Part shown: positions 52,609-60,599 of the stretch, piece after piece
How the letters are laid out: every line of letters starts with the position of its first letter
How positions within the stretch are numbered: position 1 is the first letter of the stretch
Assembly (NCBI GenBank): GCA_963735055.1
Contig: CAVTJN010000019.1
Location: 124,001-188,000, forward strand
DNA from: JBBITI01 sp963735055
Lineage (GTDB): Bacteria > Chloroflexota > Dehalococcoidia > Dehalococcoidales > UBA2162
Direction of reading: 5' to 3'
Length of the DNA: 64,000 nt
Program-made: the position numbers and the translations under genes
The notes under the pieces: generated by a model
Told to the model about the DNA's origin: nothing
What the model saw: the letters and a program-made list of their open reading frames with translations, nothing else
Database searches by the model: none

Positions 52609-53358
52609 TTACGGCGCCACGAAGGTCTTGGTGACGTCGTTCACCTTGACGGTATAGGTTTCACCAAAAACAAAATCAGAACCTAGTTCCACGGTCTGTT
52701 CGAAGTAGCCATAGACTGCGGGACAGATCTTGTCCGAGGGGCGCTGAACCAGGACGCCGATTTCAATAACGGTGTCTTTACGGGTAGTGGACAACTCCTT
52801 GAAAGTCGTGCAGCCGTCCCTGAGTCCCCCTCTTATGAACACAGATACTTGCACCGGCAGACTCTTGGCGAACCTGATGTCCACTTCATGGATAGGGGCC
52901 GGTTGGATATCCATCCCCGATGGGCCGGTCTCGCTCACCTTCATTTTCATGCGATAATCGGTCTTGTCTATCTCGACCCCCAATTTTGGATATGGCACCA
53001 CGTTCACGCTGAGAGCATAATTCCGGTAGGGGTGGTTACCGGCTCCTCCGGTGCCCGGGACCACAAGCTGGTAGCTTTCAGTCTTGCCTTCCAGAGCAAT
53101 ATCGAGTACACATGTCACTTCGCCTGCCACGATACAATTTGCCCCCTCCGGGCAACGGCTATCGTTAGTCACCTCAGCCAGCTTTATGCTCAGATTCTCC
53201 CCGGATATTCGGGCTGTCTGCCCGATGGCCAGGGAGAACTCCCTGTCCAGGGATGCCGTCACTCCACGATTGCCGGCACAAGCTGATAACGCCAGTACGA
53301 TGAAAGCGAGTACAATGCGCGATGCAGCGGCAGGCATGAACGATTGCTTAGCATTCAT
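52609..53358 (-). CDS. Secreted lipoprotein, unknown function
   Basis: A 249-residue protein with a signal peptide and lipobox 'VLALSACAG', followed by a beta-rich domain with the 'NDSRCPEGANCIVAGEVTCV' motif, a pattern common in small secreted bacterial domains of unknown role. Cysteine pairs suggest disulfides. The C-terminal half is unrecognised. The SnoaL-like gene starts 24 bp downstream on the same strand. Confidence 0.7.
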   Translation of the reverse strand: MNAKQSFMPAAASRIVLAFIVLALSACAGNRGVTASLDREFSLAIGQTARISGENLSIKLAEVTNDSRCPEGANCIVAGEVTCVLDIALEGKTESYQLVVPGTGGAGNHPYRNYALSVNVVPYPKLGVEIDKTDYRMKMKVSETGPSGMDIQPAPIHEVDIRFAKSLPVQVSVFIRGGLRDGCTTFKELSTTRKDTVIEIGVLVQRPSDKICPAVYGYFEQTVELGSDFVFGETYTVKVNDVTKTFVAP

Positions 53359-53479
53359 ACGTCACCCCACACTGGTTGCAGTATTATCCCGCTTCTAACC
53401 CATTGTCCAGTACATGCAACGTAGCGTACCCAGACAATCATTCCTAACCATATTATACCAACGAGTACAATACGAACTG

Positions 53480-53571
53480 CCCTGCATACGCCGCCGGCGC
53501 TCTTCCTTCGTGGCGGCACTGGTAGGCTCCAGGTATCTCCGCACAATGGCCTTGTTCTCTTCGAGTGACGT
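53480..53571 (-). pseudogene. Remnant of a SnoaL-like gene 5' end
   Basis: On the minus strand from about 53571 the frame reads 'SLEENKAIVRRYLEPTSAAT' and on through 'KEERRRRMQ', clearly the N-terminus of another SnoaL-like paralog (compare 'MSVEENKALIRRYFAPVPSP' at 25172). The initiating ATG is ACG and the gene is truncated after about 30 codons. The rest of 53359-53601 shows no gene. Confidence 0.65.
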
Positions 53572-53601
53572 CTGAGTATTTCCGCTTCTGTGATGCGTTC
53601 G

Positions 53602-54390
53602 CTACTTGTTCACCCCGGCCAGGAACTCCTTGATGTGGGGCAGTGCCAGGGGACTGGCGCCGGCTTGAACGTGGTCCAGGCCGGGGAGCGGAAAGAAGGT
53701 CGCCCGCGGCATTTGGGTTGAGGCTTCCCTTACGCCGTCATGCATCGGGTCACTCGATCCGGCATAGAGCAGGCAGGGCGCTGAAATGTGAGACAGCTCC
53801 TGGTTGCTGAAGGTAGCGGCGTCGCGGAAAGTCGCCATCAGGGCGCCCAGCGCCTCGGGGTCGTTTGCCAGTTCGGCGTTCCTTTCGTCGGGCGTCAGAG
53901 TCCGCCCCAGTTGCTGCTCCCGCGAGCGGAGGTATGCCTCAGGGTCGGCGCGTAGCATCCTTATCTGTTGGGCGGGACCAACTACTGGTGGGTTGGACGG
54001 AGCGTCAGCCGGGCCGCGGTACGGGCTCCACCCGCCGAGGACAAAGCTGTGGAACCGCTCCGGATGGCGGACTGCCGCCGCAAAGCCGACTCCAGCGCCC
54101 ATCGAGTACCCCATGTAATTTGTGCGGTCTACTCTCAGGTCGTTGAGGATGGCCAGGACATCATTCACCATGTTGGCTCCATAGGCGGCCGGGTCGTGCG
54201 GCTTGTCGCTCTTGCCGTGCCCCCTGGCGTCAAACAGGATCAGTCTGTAATCTCTCTTCAGGGCGTCGGCGAACCCGATCTGCCGCCAGCGGTCCATGCT
54301 TCGGGTCACCCCGTGCCCCAGCACCAGCGGCGGCCCATTCCCCTCCACCTCATAATAGATCTTGACTCCATTGTTGTTGGCGTATGGCAT
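53602..54390 (-). CDS. Alpha/beta hydrolase
   Basis: A 262-residue alpha/beta hydrolase, paralog of 23501-24316 with an almost identical first 17 residues ('MPYANNNGVKIYYEVEG'). Nucleophile elbow 'GYSMGAG', oxyanion 'VLGHGVTRS', acid in 'YAGSSDPMHDG' and His in 'LPGLDHVQAG'. AGGAGGATC precedes the ATG. Substrate unknown. It neighbours a SnoaL-like remnant, repeating the hydrolase-plus-SnoaL pairing seen at 23.5-25.6 kb. Confidence 0.9.
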   Translation of the reverse strand: MPYANNNGVKIYYEVEGNGPPLVLGHGVTRSMDRWRQIGFADALKRDYRLILFDARGHGKSDKPHDPAAYGANMVNDVLAILNDLRVDRTNYMGYSMGAGVGFAAAVRHPERFHSFVLGGWSPYRGPADAPSNPPVVGPAQQIRMLRADPEAYLRSREQQLGRTLTPDERNAELANDPEALGALMATFRDAATFSNQELSHISAPCLLYAGSSDPMHDGVREASTQMPRATFFPLPGLDHVQAGASPLALPHIKEFLAGVNK

Positions 54391-54462
54391 GATGATCCTC
54401 CTCGATCGGGACTAACGTTCCGCGCGATCAACTCCGTCGGGCAACAGAGTACCACATTCGTG

Positions 54463-54665
54463 CCGAAGGTGGTTAACACTTTAGTCCATCAGACTTGCCC
54501 CGTGCCCCGATACGGGAACGGGCCTGTCCTCGAGGCTTGTCCTTGAGGGAATCCAGATCAATGAGTGAGCAGATCTCTGTGAACACACGGGACTCTCCTG
54601 CATCCCGGTTCTGGATCCCCACCTGCGTGGGGATGGGGAGGGGGCGCGGGGATGGTGAAAGGGAG
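54463..54665. repeat. Composite dispersed repeats B and C
   Basis: Starts with GAAGGTGGTTAACACTTTAG, continues through CGATACGGGAACGGGCCTGT and CTTGTCCTTGAGGGAATCCA (repeat C, compare 47288-47390 and, inverted, 60717-60790) and ends with a GGATCCCCACCTGCGTGGGG palindrome (repeat B). Another B palindrome lies near 54804-54826. Between these and the arylsulfotransferase stop no gene is seen in 54391-54929. Confidence 0.7.
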
Positions 54666-54689
54666 CGTGGGAATGGGGAGTGGAGTATA

Positions 54690-54745
54690 CGTCTTGAGTA
54701 TCTCCATGTGTCTCGGCGCCCGCTCCAGTGACGGCCGCATATTCA
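54690..54745 (-). repeat. Repeat A copy, minus strand
   Basis: Reads 'MNMRPSLERAPRHMEILKT' on the minus strand, 185 bp downstream of the arylsulfotransferase gene and in the same orientation. Confidence 0.75.
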
Positions 54746-54929
54746 TCTCGCTGTGTAGTCATGGCCGGGCTTGACCCGGCCATCCAGAGACTCCACCCAT
54801 TCTGGATTCCCGATCAGGTCGGGAATGACGAAGGGGCCCACGCTGGGGCTCATGCCTTCAGCATCCCCCTATGACCGGGCGTCCGCGCACAGTCACTCCA
54901 GTCTCACCTTCTTTGACGATGCGGACGTA

Positions 54930-56336
54930 TCACCGGGACAAGGTCTTCACTCTGGTCACCTTGCCCCCTCTCCGGAGCGTTGACCCGGGAACCCTGAATC
55001 TGCTGTTGTCCGGCCGCGGCACAGCTCTTTCACTCGGACGTCCTGCCTGCGGGACCCATTCGTAGGGCACCCGGTAGGCGCGGTAGACGGAGTTCACGCC
55101 TCTTTTCCTGTCGAAGATTGGACTGACGTACTCCCAGACGATTTCAAACTGAGGCGTGAGTTCGCAGATGCGCCCTCCAGCGCCTTCCGTTACCAGCGTG
55201 TTGCCGTTGGGCAGTCTCTGCGCCGAACTGATGAAGTTGCTGTAGAACCGCTGCCCCTGGGGACGGCCGGGGCTTCGTCCGGGAGGGGGAGGTGCCGTCG
55301 TCCACACAACGTCCAGCGTCACCGGGTCGAATTCGAGCACGCGGGAGAAGTCTCTGAGCGCATTTCCCACGCCGGCAGGGGACCCCGGATTTGGAGACCC
55401 GTACCCGGCCTGTCCCCCATTGTCGAAGACCAGCAGGTTACCGGCGCCGGGAAGGCCAGCCGGTATCATGTGGATGTGGTGCTGACCTATGATCCAGCCC
55501 AGCTTTTTCAAAGCATCGGTGCCGGAGTAGTCCGGACCCAAACGCCATACGACTGCCCCGGTTATTCCGTCGATGATAGCCATGATATTGGCGTTCCGGG
55601 CACTCCAGATGATGTTGTCGGGACGAAACCGCTGATCTCCGCCGTCGAACCACCTGTTGGGCCCCAGCCTGGAAACCGAGTTGATGTGCATCCAGTCGCC
55701 CACCCCTCCGGCGACGTTCCGGACGTATGGATTCCGGGCGATGGTGTTCTTCGCCTCCTCACTGAATCCCAGCTCATCAAAATGCTCGCTGCATATCCAT
55801 TCCCAGACAATCTTTCCTTCCCACGTCACGTCGATGATCGTGTCGTCGAGAAGCTTCTTCGCGCTGATATTCGGATTCTGAACATTCTTGTGACAGAGAA
55901 TGAGCGTGTTCCCGCCGTCTACCAGAGGCTCGACTCCGGGTGCGTAGTATCCAACCGGATTGCCCTGTCTCTGGAAATCATGGTGTTGCCTCGCCATCCA
56001 GACGGGAGGTCGGCGCGGGTCCTTTATGCGTTCATACCTGTTGAATCGCCAGACGATGTTGCCATCCCAGTCGACCTGGACGAGGTCGAGTTCATCTTGA
56101 AAACCGTGCTTCGGGTCGCGCTTTCCGGTGCTTCCCATAACATATCCGCCGGGAAGCATCTTGTTGGGGAATCCGCCCAGGCCTTTCCACTGATTAACCA
56201 TATTGCCGTTCATGTCGATCAATATGGCGGCGACATCGCTCCCCTCAAAGAGGCTCGCTGGAAACACCGTGTAGCCGTTCCAGCACTTTTCCGGATCATA
56301 CACCGTAGTCCCCGTCGGAAACACGCTTACAGCCAT
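54930..56336 (-). CDS. Arylsulfotransferase (ASST) family protein
   Basis: A 468-residue protein of the arylsulfotransferase family with a beta-propeller-like fold. Recurrent motifs are 'AILIDMNGNMVNQWKGLGGF', 'VQVDWDGNIVWRFNRYE', 'ARQHHDFQRQGNP' and 'GGRICELTPQFEIVWEYVSP'. True ASSTs transfer sulfate between phenols using a catalytic His, and the 'RQHHDFQ' and 'GQHHIHMIPAG' segments offer candidates. No clear signal peptide is present, unlike periplasmic AssT of enterobacteria. The gene is flanked on both sides by repeat A copies in its own orientation. Confidence 0.85.
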   Translation of the reverse strand: MAVSVFPTGTTVYDPEKCWNGYTVFPASLFEGSDVAAILIDMNGNMVNQWKGLGGFPNKMLPGGYVMGSTGKRDPKHGFQDELDLVQVDWDGNIVWRFNRYERIKDPRRPPVWMARQHHDFQRQGNPVGYYAPGVEPLVDGGNTLILCHKNVQNPNISAKKLLDDTIIDVTWEGKIVWEWICSEHFDELGFSEEAKNTIARNPYVRNVAGGVGDWMHINSVSRLGPNRWFDGGDQRFRPDNIIWSARNANIMAIIDGITGAVVWRLGPDYSGTDALKKLGWIIGQHHIHMIPAGLPGAGNLLVFDNGGQAGYGSPNPGSPAGVGNALRDFSRVLEFDPVTLDVVWTTAPPPPGRSPGRPQGQRFYSNFISSAQRLPNGNTLVTEGAGGRICELTPQFEIVWEYVSPIFDRKRGVNSVYRAYRVPYEWVPQAGRPSERAVPRPDNSRFRVPGSTLRRGGKVTRVKTLSR

Positions 56337-56339
56337 CTA

Positions 56340-56390
56340 TATCTCCTTATGTCGCAGCGTCCGCTCCAGGGACGGCTGCATCTTCACCGC
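56340..56390 (-). repeat. Repeat A copy, minus strand
   Basis: Minus strand GTGAAGATGCAGCCGTCCCT, then GGAGCGGACGCTGCGACATA and AGGAGATATAG, reading 'VKMQPSLERTLRHKEI'. It ends four bases before the arylsulfotransferase ATG, so the repeat's AGGAGAT also serves as that gene's ribosome site. Confidence 0.78.
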
Positions 56391-56449
56391 GTCCGTCGTC
56401 ATGGCCGCGCCTGACGCGGCCATCCACGCGTGCCGCTCCCCCCAATATG

Positions 56450-56473
56450 GATTCCCGCGGTCGCGGGAATGAC
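56450..56473. repeat. Repeat B palindrome
   Basis: GGATTCCCGCGGTCGCGGGAATGA, a near-perfect inverted repeat of the ATTCCC...GGGAAT type, between two repeat A copies. Similar palindromes occur near 47165, 47219, 54610, 54804, 56693, 58553, 60611 and 60816. Confidence 0.7.
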
Positions 56474-56479
56474 GAGAGG

Positions 56480-56540
56480 CGCCTTCAATATCTCTTTGTG
56501 CTGCGCCGCCCGTTCCAGGGAAGGACGCATCTTCATCTAG
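56480..56540 (-). repeat. Repeat A copy, minus strand
   Basis: Minus strand reads 'MKMRPSLERAAQHKEILKA' preceded by GATGAAG; the stop codon is replaced by GCGCC. About 50 bp separate it from the adjacent repeat D copy. Confidence 0.75.
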
Positions 56541-56592
56541 CTCCGTCGTCATGGCCGGGCTCGCCTGCCCTCGACCTGATCGGGTGACCATT

Positions 56593-56674
56593 CTTGGTTG
56601 TCCTCTTCGGAACCCGGTGGAGAATGGTCGTCGACCCTCTTCCCGGGACCACTCTTACGGAGACCCGGCCATCC
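56593..56674 (-). repeat. Repeat D, copy 2
   Basis: Reverse complement begins GGATGGCCGGGTCTCCGTAA and ends GAAGAGGACAACCAAG, matching 16543-16627 with about ten differences. As there, it lies between a zinc-ribbon-family gene end and repeat A copies. Confidence 0.75.
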
Positions 56675-56969
56675 AGAGACCCCACCTACTCTGGATTCCC
56701 ACCTGCGTGGGAATGGGGAGGGGGTCTACGCCTTCAATACCGGCCCGTTGGCGAAGGCGCTGGGGAGGGGAGAGTAGGGGGGGTGGGGTGGGAGGCGACG
56801 CCTTCTCCGCCGTCAGCGGTTGACCGCACTTGTTGCAGAACCGGCTGTCGGCAATGTTGACATACTGACAGCGGCTGCAGACGAGTTCGGTCTGAAGAGA
56901 CTGCCCACAGCCTCGACAGAAACCGGAACCTTCCGGGTTGTCGGTAGAGCACTTCGGGCACTTCGTCAT
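56655..56969 (-). pseudogene. Truncated double-zinc-ribbon gene head
   Basis: The ATG at 56969 has a good ribosome site (GTGGGAGGGC) and encodes two zinc ribbons (CPKCSTDNPEGSGFCRGCG and CSRCQYVNIADSRFCNKCG), the same head as the kinase gene at 12645, then 'QPLTAEKASPPTPPPLLSPP'. At this point the expected kinase or cyclase domain is missing. Instead the sequence meets TATTGAAGGCGTAG (minus strand, 56739-56726), the exact last 14 bases of repeat A, out of frame, and then a repeat B palindrome. The open frame runs on to 56655. It looks like a large internal deletion of a kinase-family paralog. Confidence 0.72.
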
Positions 56970-57095
56970 GAATGCCCTCCCACCCGGCTACAATATATGA
57001 CCGCACTGCGGGGATGTCAAGTGCCTCGGGCATGAGGTATCCGCCTACCGCTGATTCAGGCCCGGTTCGACTCGCTCACTTCCACCACAAACACG

Positions 57096-57120
57096 AACGA
57101 GCCCCCAAAGGGGGCTCGTT
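57096..57120. terminator. Bidirectional-type hairpin
   Basis: AACGAGCCCCC (57096-57106) pairs perfectly with GGGGGCTCGTT (57110-57120) around AAA. It lies beyond the 3' end of the minus-strand gene ending at 57193. Confidence 0.65.
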
Positions 57121-57192
57121 TACGATGCGGATTCCCGACCCTTCCCGGACGTCGCCACCTTGAAGGTCGGTTTGAAAGGATGGCTTTGCGTC

Positions 57193-57823
57193 TTACAGCG
57201 CCGGCGTCCTTACGGGTCTCCGGCGAAGCAATATGAATGCTCCCAACCCCGCCAAACCCAGGCCGAACAGGGCGCCGCTTGCCAATTCAGGGAGCGGATA
57301 TCCGGGATCTCCGGGCGGCGTGTCCAGCTTCGATTCTCCCACGAGGATGTGGTGCGGGTTCTTCCCGGTATTCACGATACGCAAAGCTAAATAGTCCCCA
57401 TTGGGCACGGTCACCGAACCCGTAGCAATCACGACCTGCAAGAACCCGTTACCTATAGGGGTAATCGTTGGCGTCCCGCCGAATGGTTGAAATGAAGTAT
57501 CCCAGTAGCCCACCTCTACGAGCATGTCCGCTGACCAATCATCCCCCGTCTTCAAAAGAAGCGTCCAACTGCTACCATCAGGAAAGGTGACATCGCCTTG
57601 TGCTGCCTGGTCGGTCAGCCAAGTATGTTCATCTTCTTTGTTGAAGTTTACGTTTCCGGTTGTCGTGACCGGATTTCCCATTCTCAGACAACTGGATATC
57701 AAAGCGTGGGTCGCGCTGTCCAGATACCAGCTCTTGGAGCCCGCTGCGCCGGCCGCGCTCGAATGGAATAATCATGGTCGCCAGAGCCAGCAGAACTACC
57801 CCCATCAAATGCAGCCTTTTCAA
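57193..57823 (-). pseudogene. Secreted protein with PEP-CTERM-like sorting signal, one frameshift
   Basis: The ATG at 57823 opens a signal peptide ('MKRLHLMGVVLLALATMIIP'); after about residue 20 the frame must change near 57760 to read 'AAGAAGSKSWYLDSATHALI', 'WTLLLKTGDDWSADMLVEVG' and on to 57193. The C-terminus is 'LPELASGALFGLGLAGLGAF' plus 'ILLRRRP': a Pro-Glu pair, a hydrophobic helix and an Arg cluster, the layout of exosortase (PEP-CTERM) or related sorting signals. Exported and probably processed at the surface; function unknown. No exosortase gene is in the window. Confidence 0.68.
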
Positions 57824-58146
57824 TCTCCGCTCCTCCTCTCGTCAGAAACGCCGCCGCTCGCTGTCGACGGTTACGTCAAACAATCATCAGTGTAAGAACA
57901 AAGCACCCCAAGAGTACCATTGCTCGGGTCCTGGGTCAACATCACTTGAACCAACTCTGAACCTCATTTCTTGCCGGAAGCGCTTCGTACACGGTACATG
58001 GGTACCGTGCGGTCCGTTGTTTGAAGTGCCATGGGATGACCCTTCAGCGTAGCCTAACGCGGATAACCATTGATTCATGTGGGTCGGAGACGCTGCCGCA
58101 TGGGCGCAACTGGCCGGACGGACGGCAAAACGAATACAATGGAGGG
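57824..58146. other. Intergenic stretch, no gene recognised
   Basis: Divergent intergenic region between the sorting-signal protein and the small gene at 58147. No convincing frame, hairpin or repeat was seen. Confidence 0.5.
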
Positions 58147-58446
58147 ATGGAAAGTACTGGAATGAACCCGATGGACTTCACCGGGAGAATCAAGGACCTG
58201 GTCGGGCATGAGGTTGAGCTAACCACCACGGCCGGCACCGACGAGAGAGACATTCCCTCCGGGGTGCTGGAGGAAGTCGGCCTGGACTACGTGGTGATCG
58301 ACACGAGGAAGGCTGAGGAAGCCGGCGACGTGGAGTCGGCGGCGCAGTGGTTTGTGCGGACAGCTTCGATCATCGTCGCCCTGCATCCGTCCGACTGCGC
58401 CCGCTGCGCCATCGAGGCCGCGGTGGCGCCATCGCGGAAGCCGTAA
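58147..58446 (+). CDS. Small hypothetical protein
   Basis: A 99-residue protein with 'RIKDLVGHEVELTTTAGTDE' and 'IPSGVLEEVGLDYVVIDTRK', a beta-strand pattern reminiscent of Sm-like or SH3-like barrels, but no family is recognised. The ATG at 58147 follows TGGAGGG; a second ATG at 58162 is possible. The sequence downstream contains a repeat B-like palindrome (CATTCCGGACTTGATCCGGA, 58552-58571). Confidence 0.55.
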   Translation: MESTGMNPMDFTGRIKDLVGHEVELTTTAGTDERDIPSGVLEEVGLDYVVIDTRKAEEAGDVESAAQWFVRTASIIVALHPSDCARCAIEAAVAPSRKP

Positions 58447-58596
58447 ATGGGAGCGGGTCCGTCGTGGACCGGGATACCGCGTTCGACAAGCTCTGCTGCG
58501 CTACGAAGAGGACAGGCAAGCCCGACCGCGAGGGTGACGAGGCCCTCGTCATTCCGGACTTGATCCGGAATCCAAGGGGGGGCGTGGATGGCCGGG

Positions 58597-58887
58597 TCAC
58601 GGTCCCTGATCTCCCTTCAGGCTATCCGGGGCGCCGGGCGGACATCTGAAGACGGTGGGGGACTGGTCCCCGGGAAGGTCATCCGCCCCGCCCCCCGGGC
58701 TCACGATCGCCAACGGCGCGCCGCAGAGCGAACATCGCGGTTCGCGCTGGTGCCGTAGCGCCCAGCCGGAATGTAGGGTGCCGCACCCCACGCATATGGC
58801 TGTGGGCATGCCGTCCTCTGGTTGCGGGCGCCTCCGCTTCCGCGGGGGTCCCCGATTCGCTCGCTGACCAGAGTCCATGTCGGCCAC
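58597..58887 (-). CDS. Possible small zinc-ribbon protein
   Basis: A 96-residue frame with a basic N-terminus and a CVGC(G)...CSLCG pair (about residues 32-63) that could bind one zinc. The last 30 residues are Pro/Gly-rich and overlap repeat-like DNA. No clear ribosome site. It may be real, but evidence is limited to the Cys pattern. The rest of 58447-59135 holds no gene. Confidence 0.4.
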   Translation of the reverse strand: MADMDSGQRANRGPPRKRRRPQPEDGMPTAICVGCGTLHSGWALRHQREPRCSLCGAPLAIVSPGGGADDLPGDQSPTVFRCPPGAPDSLKGDQGP

Positions 58888-59135
58888 GCTCCCTACCGTT
58901 TGTCCATCAATGGCTACAACGTGGGGGGGGGATCAGTTGTCAGCGGTGGGCTACACTGGAGCGGGGGTATGTGACCGGAGGCGGTTCCGCTGCCTGAAAA
59001 GCGGCGTAATGGATGCGTCTGACAAATGAACCGGAGTCCCCTGCCGGGCTTACCTGACATCATGCCGTTGGCAACGTTGTAATAGGCATTGGGATACCAG
59101 TGCGGCAACAGTCGAACCATCACAAGGAGGAACAA

Positions 59136-59840
59136 ATGAAGAAACTACTGGCCGGCCTTATCGCCCTGACGCTCCTGGCCGTATTCCTGCCCGGTTGCGC
59201 GGGGGAGGTGGCCGGACCGCAGGGTCAGACGGGCGGCACCAACCTGAGGTTACTCGTCAGTGACGAACCCAACGACATCGGGGACTTCTATTCGGTGAAT
59301 GTCACCGTCTCCCAGATCGGCTTTCTTTCGGCCGACACCGACAACTGGACCACCGCCAACGTCAGCCGCACCTTCGACCTGACCAAGCTGCAGGGCGACA
59401 ACGCTACCGTAGTGTGGGACGGGCTGGTTGCCAGCGGCAACTACACCAAGGTATTCATCTACGTCGACAACGTTGACGGCATCCTGAAGAACGGCGATGT
59501 GGCCGGCGAAAACGTCACGGTCAAGCTGCCGAGCGGCAAGCTCCAGATCTCCAAGCCGTTCTCGGTCAACCTGACCGGCGAGAGCTCGATGGTCGATTTT
59601 GTCTTCGACATCACCATCATCAAAGCCGGCCAAAGCGGGAAGTATATCCTGAAACCGCAGATCGGTGAAAGCGGCGCCAACCAGCCCTACAATCTCGTCG
59701 ACGGGCAAGGCGGACCTCCCGAAGGCAAGGGGGGCGGCAAGCCGGAGACTCCGGGTGGCACCCGGGGGCAGTCCGCCGGCACTGCGCCGGATGTGAACCA
59801 GCCGAACGAGAACTCGAATGCCGGCGGTTCCAAGCGCTAG
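59136..59840 (+). CDS. DUF4382 lipoprotein
   Basis: A 234-residue lipoprotein: signal peptide with lipobox 'FLPGCAG', then a DUF4382 domain (about residues 30-185: 'RLLVSDEPNDIGDFYSVNVT', 'KVFIYVDNVDGILKNGDVAG', 'KLPSGKLQISKPF') and a Gly/Pro/Asn-rich tail. The ATG at 59136 follows AAGGAGGAAC. The domain is the same as in the ECF-linked protein at 32683-33630. DUF4382 is thought to be a carbohydrate-binding-like surface domain; experimental function is lacking. Confidence 0.88.
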   Translation: MKKLLAGLIALTLLAVFLPGCAGEVAGPQGQTGGTNLRLLVSDEPNDIGDFYSVNVTVSQIGFLSADTDNWTTANVSRTFDLTKLQGDNATVVWDGLVASGNYTKVFIYVDNVDGILKNGDVAGENVTVKLPSGKLQISKPFSVNLTGESSMVDFVFDITIIKAGQSGKYILKPQIGESGANQPYNLVDGQGGPPEGKGGGKPETPGGTRGQSAGTAPDVNQPNENSNAGGSKR

Positions 59841-59901
59841 ACAATTGCGATGAGCGCGGGACCGTTACGGTCTGAGTGTAAAACCAGGCAAGTGCGATAC
59901 A

Positions 59902-59929
59902 AGGGGCTCCGATGAGAATCGGAGCCCCT
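59902..59929 (+). terminator. Terminator after DUF4382 lipoprotein gene
   Basis: AGGGGCTCCGAT (59902-59913) pairs with ATCGGAGCCCCT (59918-59929) around GAGA, followed by CTTG. Compact 12-bp stem with a stable tetraloop. Confidence 0.7.
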
Positions 59930-59983
59930 CTTGATGTCAGCAGTGTCCTGCTATTTCAGGTTGGAAAGGCCGACAACAAGAGC

Positions 59984-60304
59984 CTAGGCCCCGTGGGCAA
60001 AGAGGACTATAGCCAGCCCGTAGAGCAAGACGAAAAGACCGAGCAGGGTGGTCAGGAAAACCAGGACCGACCGCTCTCCGCTTTTGATGATGCTGAAGAG
60101 CCCGGTTAGAAGCGCTGCCATGAGGGCAAGCACCGAAACATAGAACACCAGACTCCAGTTGAAATCCACCGGAGGGGGCCCCAATGACGGACGGGGCTCC
60201 AATGCCAGGCCGATCTGCCAGGCGATGAACGCCAGCACCGCGGCGATGGCGAAGGCAAGGCACCATTTGCCGGTAAGAGTCCGGGGCAGAATCGAAATCC
60301 TCAT
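59984..60304 (-). CDS. Small three-helix membrane protein
   Basis: A 106-residue protein with about three transmembrane helices (residues 14-34, 49-70, 80-103). The N-terminus 'MRISILPRTLTGKW' is basic, so it should face the cytoplasm. No family is recognised. It follows, 17 bp later on the same strand, a 43-residue membrane peptide gene, so the two are probably co-expressed. Confidence 0.65.
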   Translation of the reverse strand: MRISILPRTLTGKWCLAFAIAAVLAFIAWQIGLALEPRPSLGPPPVDFNWSLVFYVSVLALMAALLTGLFSIIKSGERSVLVFLTTLLGLFVLLYGLAIVLFAHGA

Positions 60305-60321
60305 GTTTTACGAAGTGGGCT

Positions 60322-60453
60322 CTACTCTTGTGTCGTGGTGTAAAGGTACGCCAGGTAGGCGAGGATGAGGTTTGCTAACCACCAGGCATGCCGGGAATAG
60401 AAAAGCCAGTCCCAGAAGTCTCTGTAGCTGCCGTCTCTGTCGTATCTAGTCAT
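60322..60453 (-). CDS. Very small membrane protein (43 residues)
   Basis: A minus-strand frame of 44 codons with one hydrophobic helix: a charged, aromatic head 'MTRYDRDGSYRDFWDWLFYS' followed by 'RHAWWLANLILAYLAYLYTT'. It is amphipathic, protein-like and placed 17 bp upstream of the next membrane protein gene on the same strand. The ribosome site is weak. Candidate subunit or regulator of its neighbour. Confidence 0.55.
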   Translation of the reverse strand: MTRYDRDGSYRDFWDWLFYSRHAWWLANLILAYLAYLYTTTQE

Positions 60454-60599
60454 AAAGTTCCGGTCCAGATTCGCACTACCATGATAAGCCTCGACCGGGG
60501 TTACGGCAATATCATCACGAGACGATCTTCGGCGGACAGTATTTGGTGCTTCAAGAGCTCGAGTGCGGGAGGATCTAAGGCCGGACTAAAAGGTGGTTG

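Noticed and set aside
59250..59708. Minus-strand frame of 152 codons
   Set aside because: It is antisense to the DUF4382 lipoprotein gene, whose signal peptide and ribosome site are clear.
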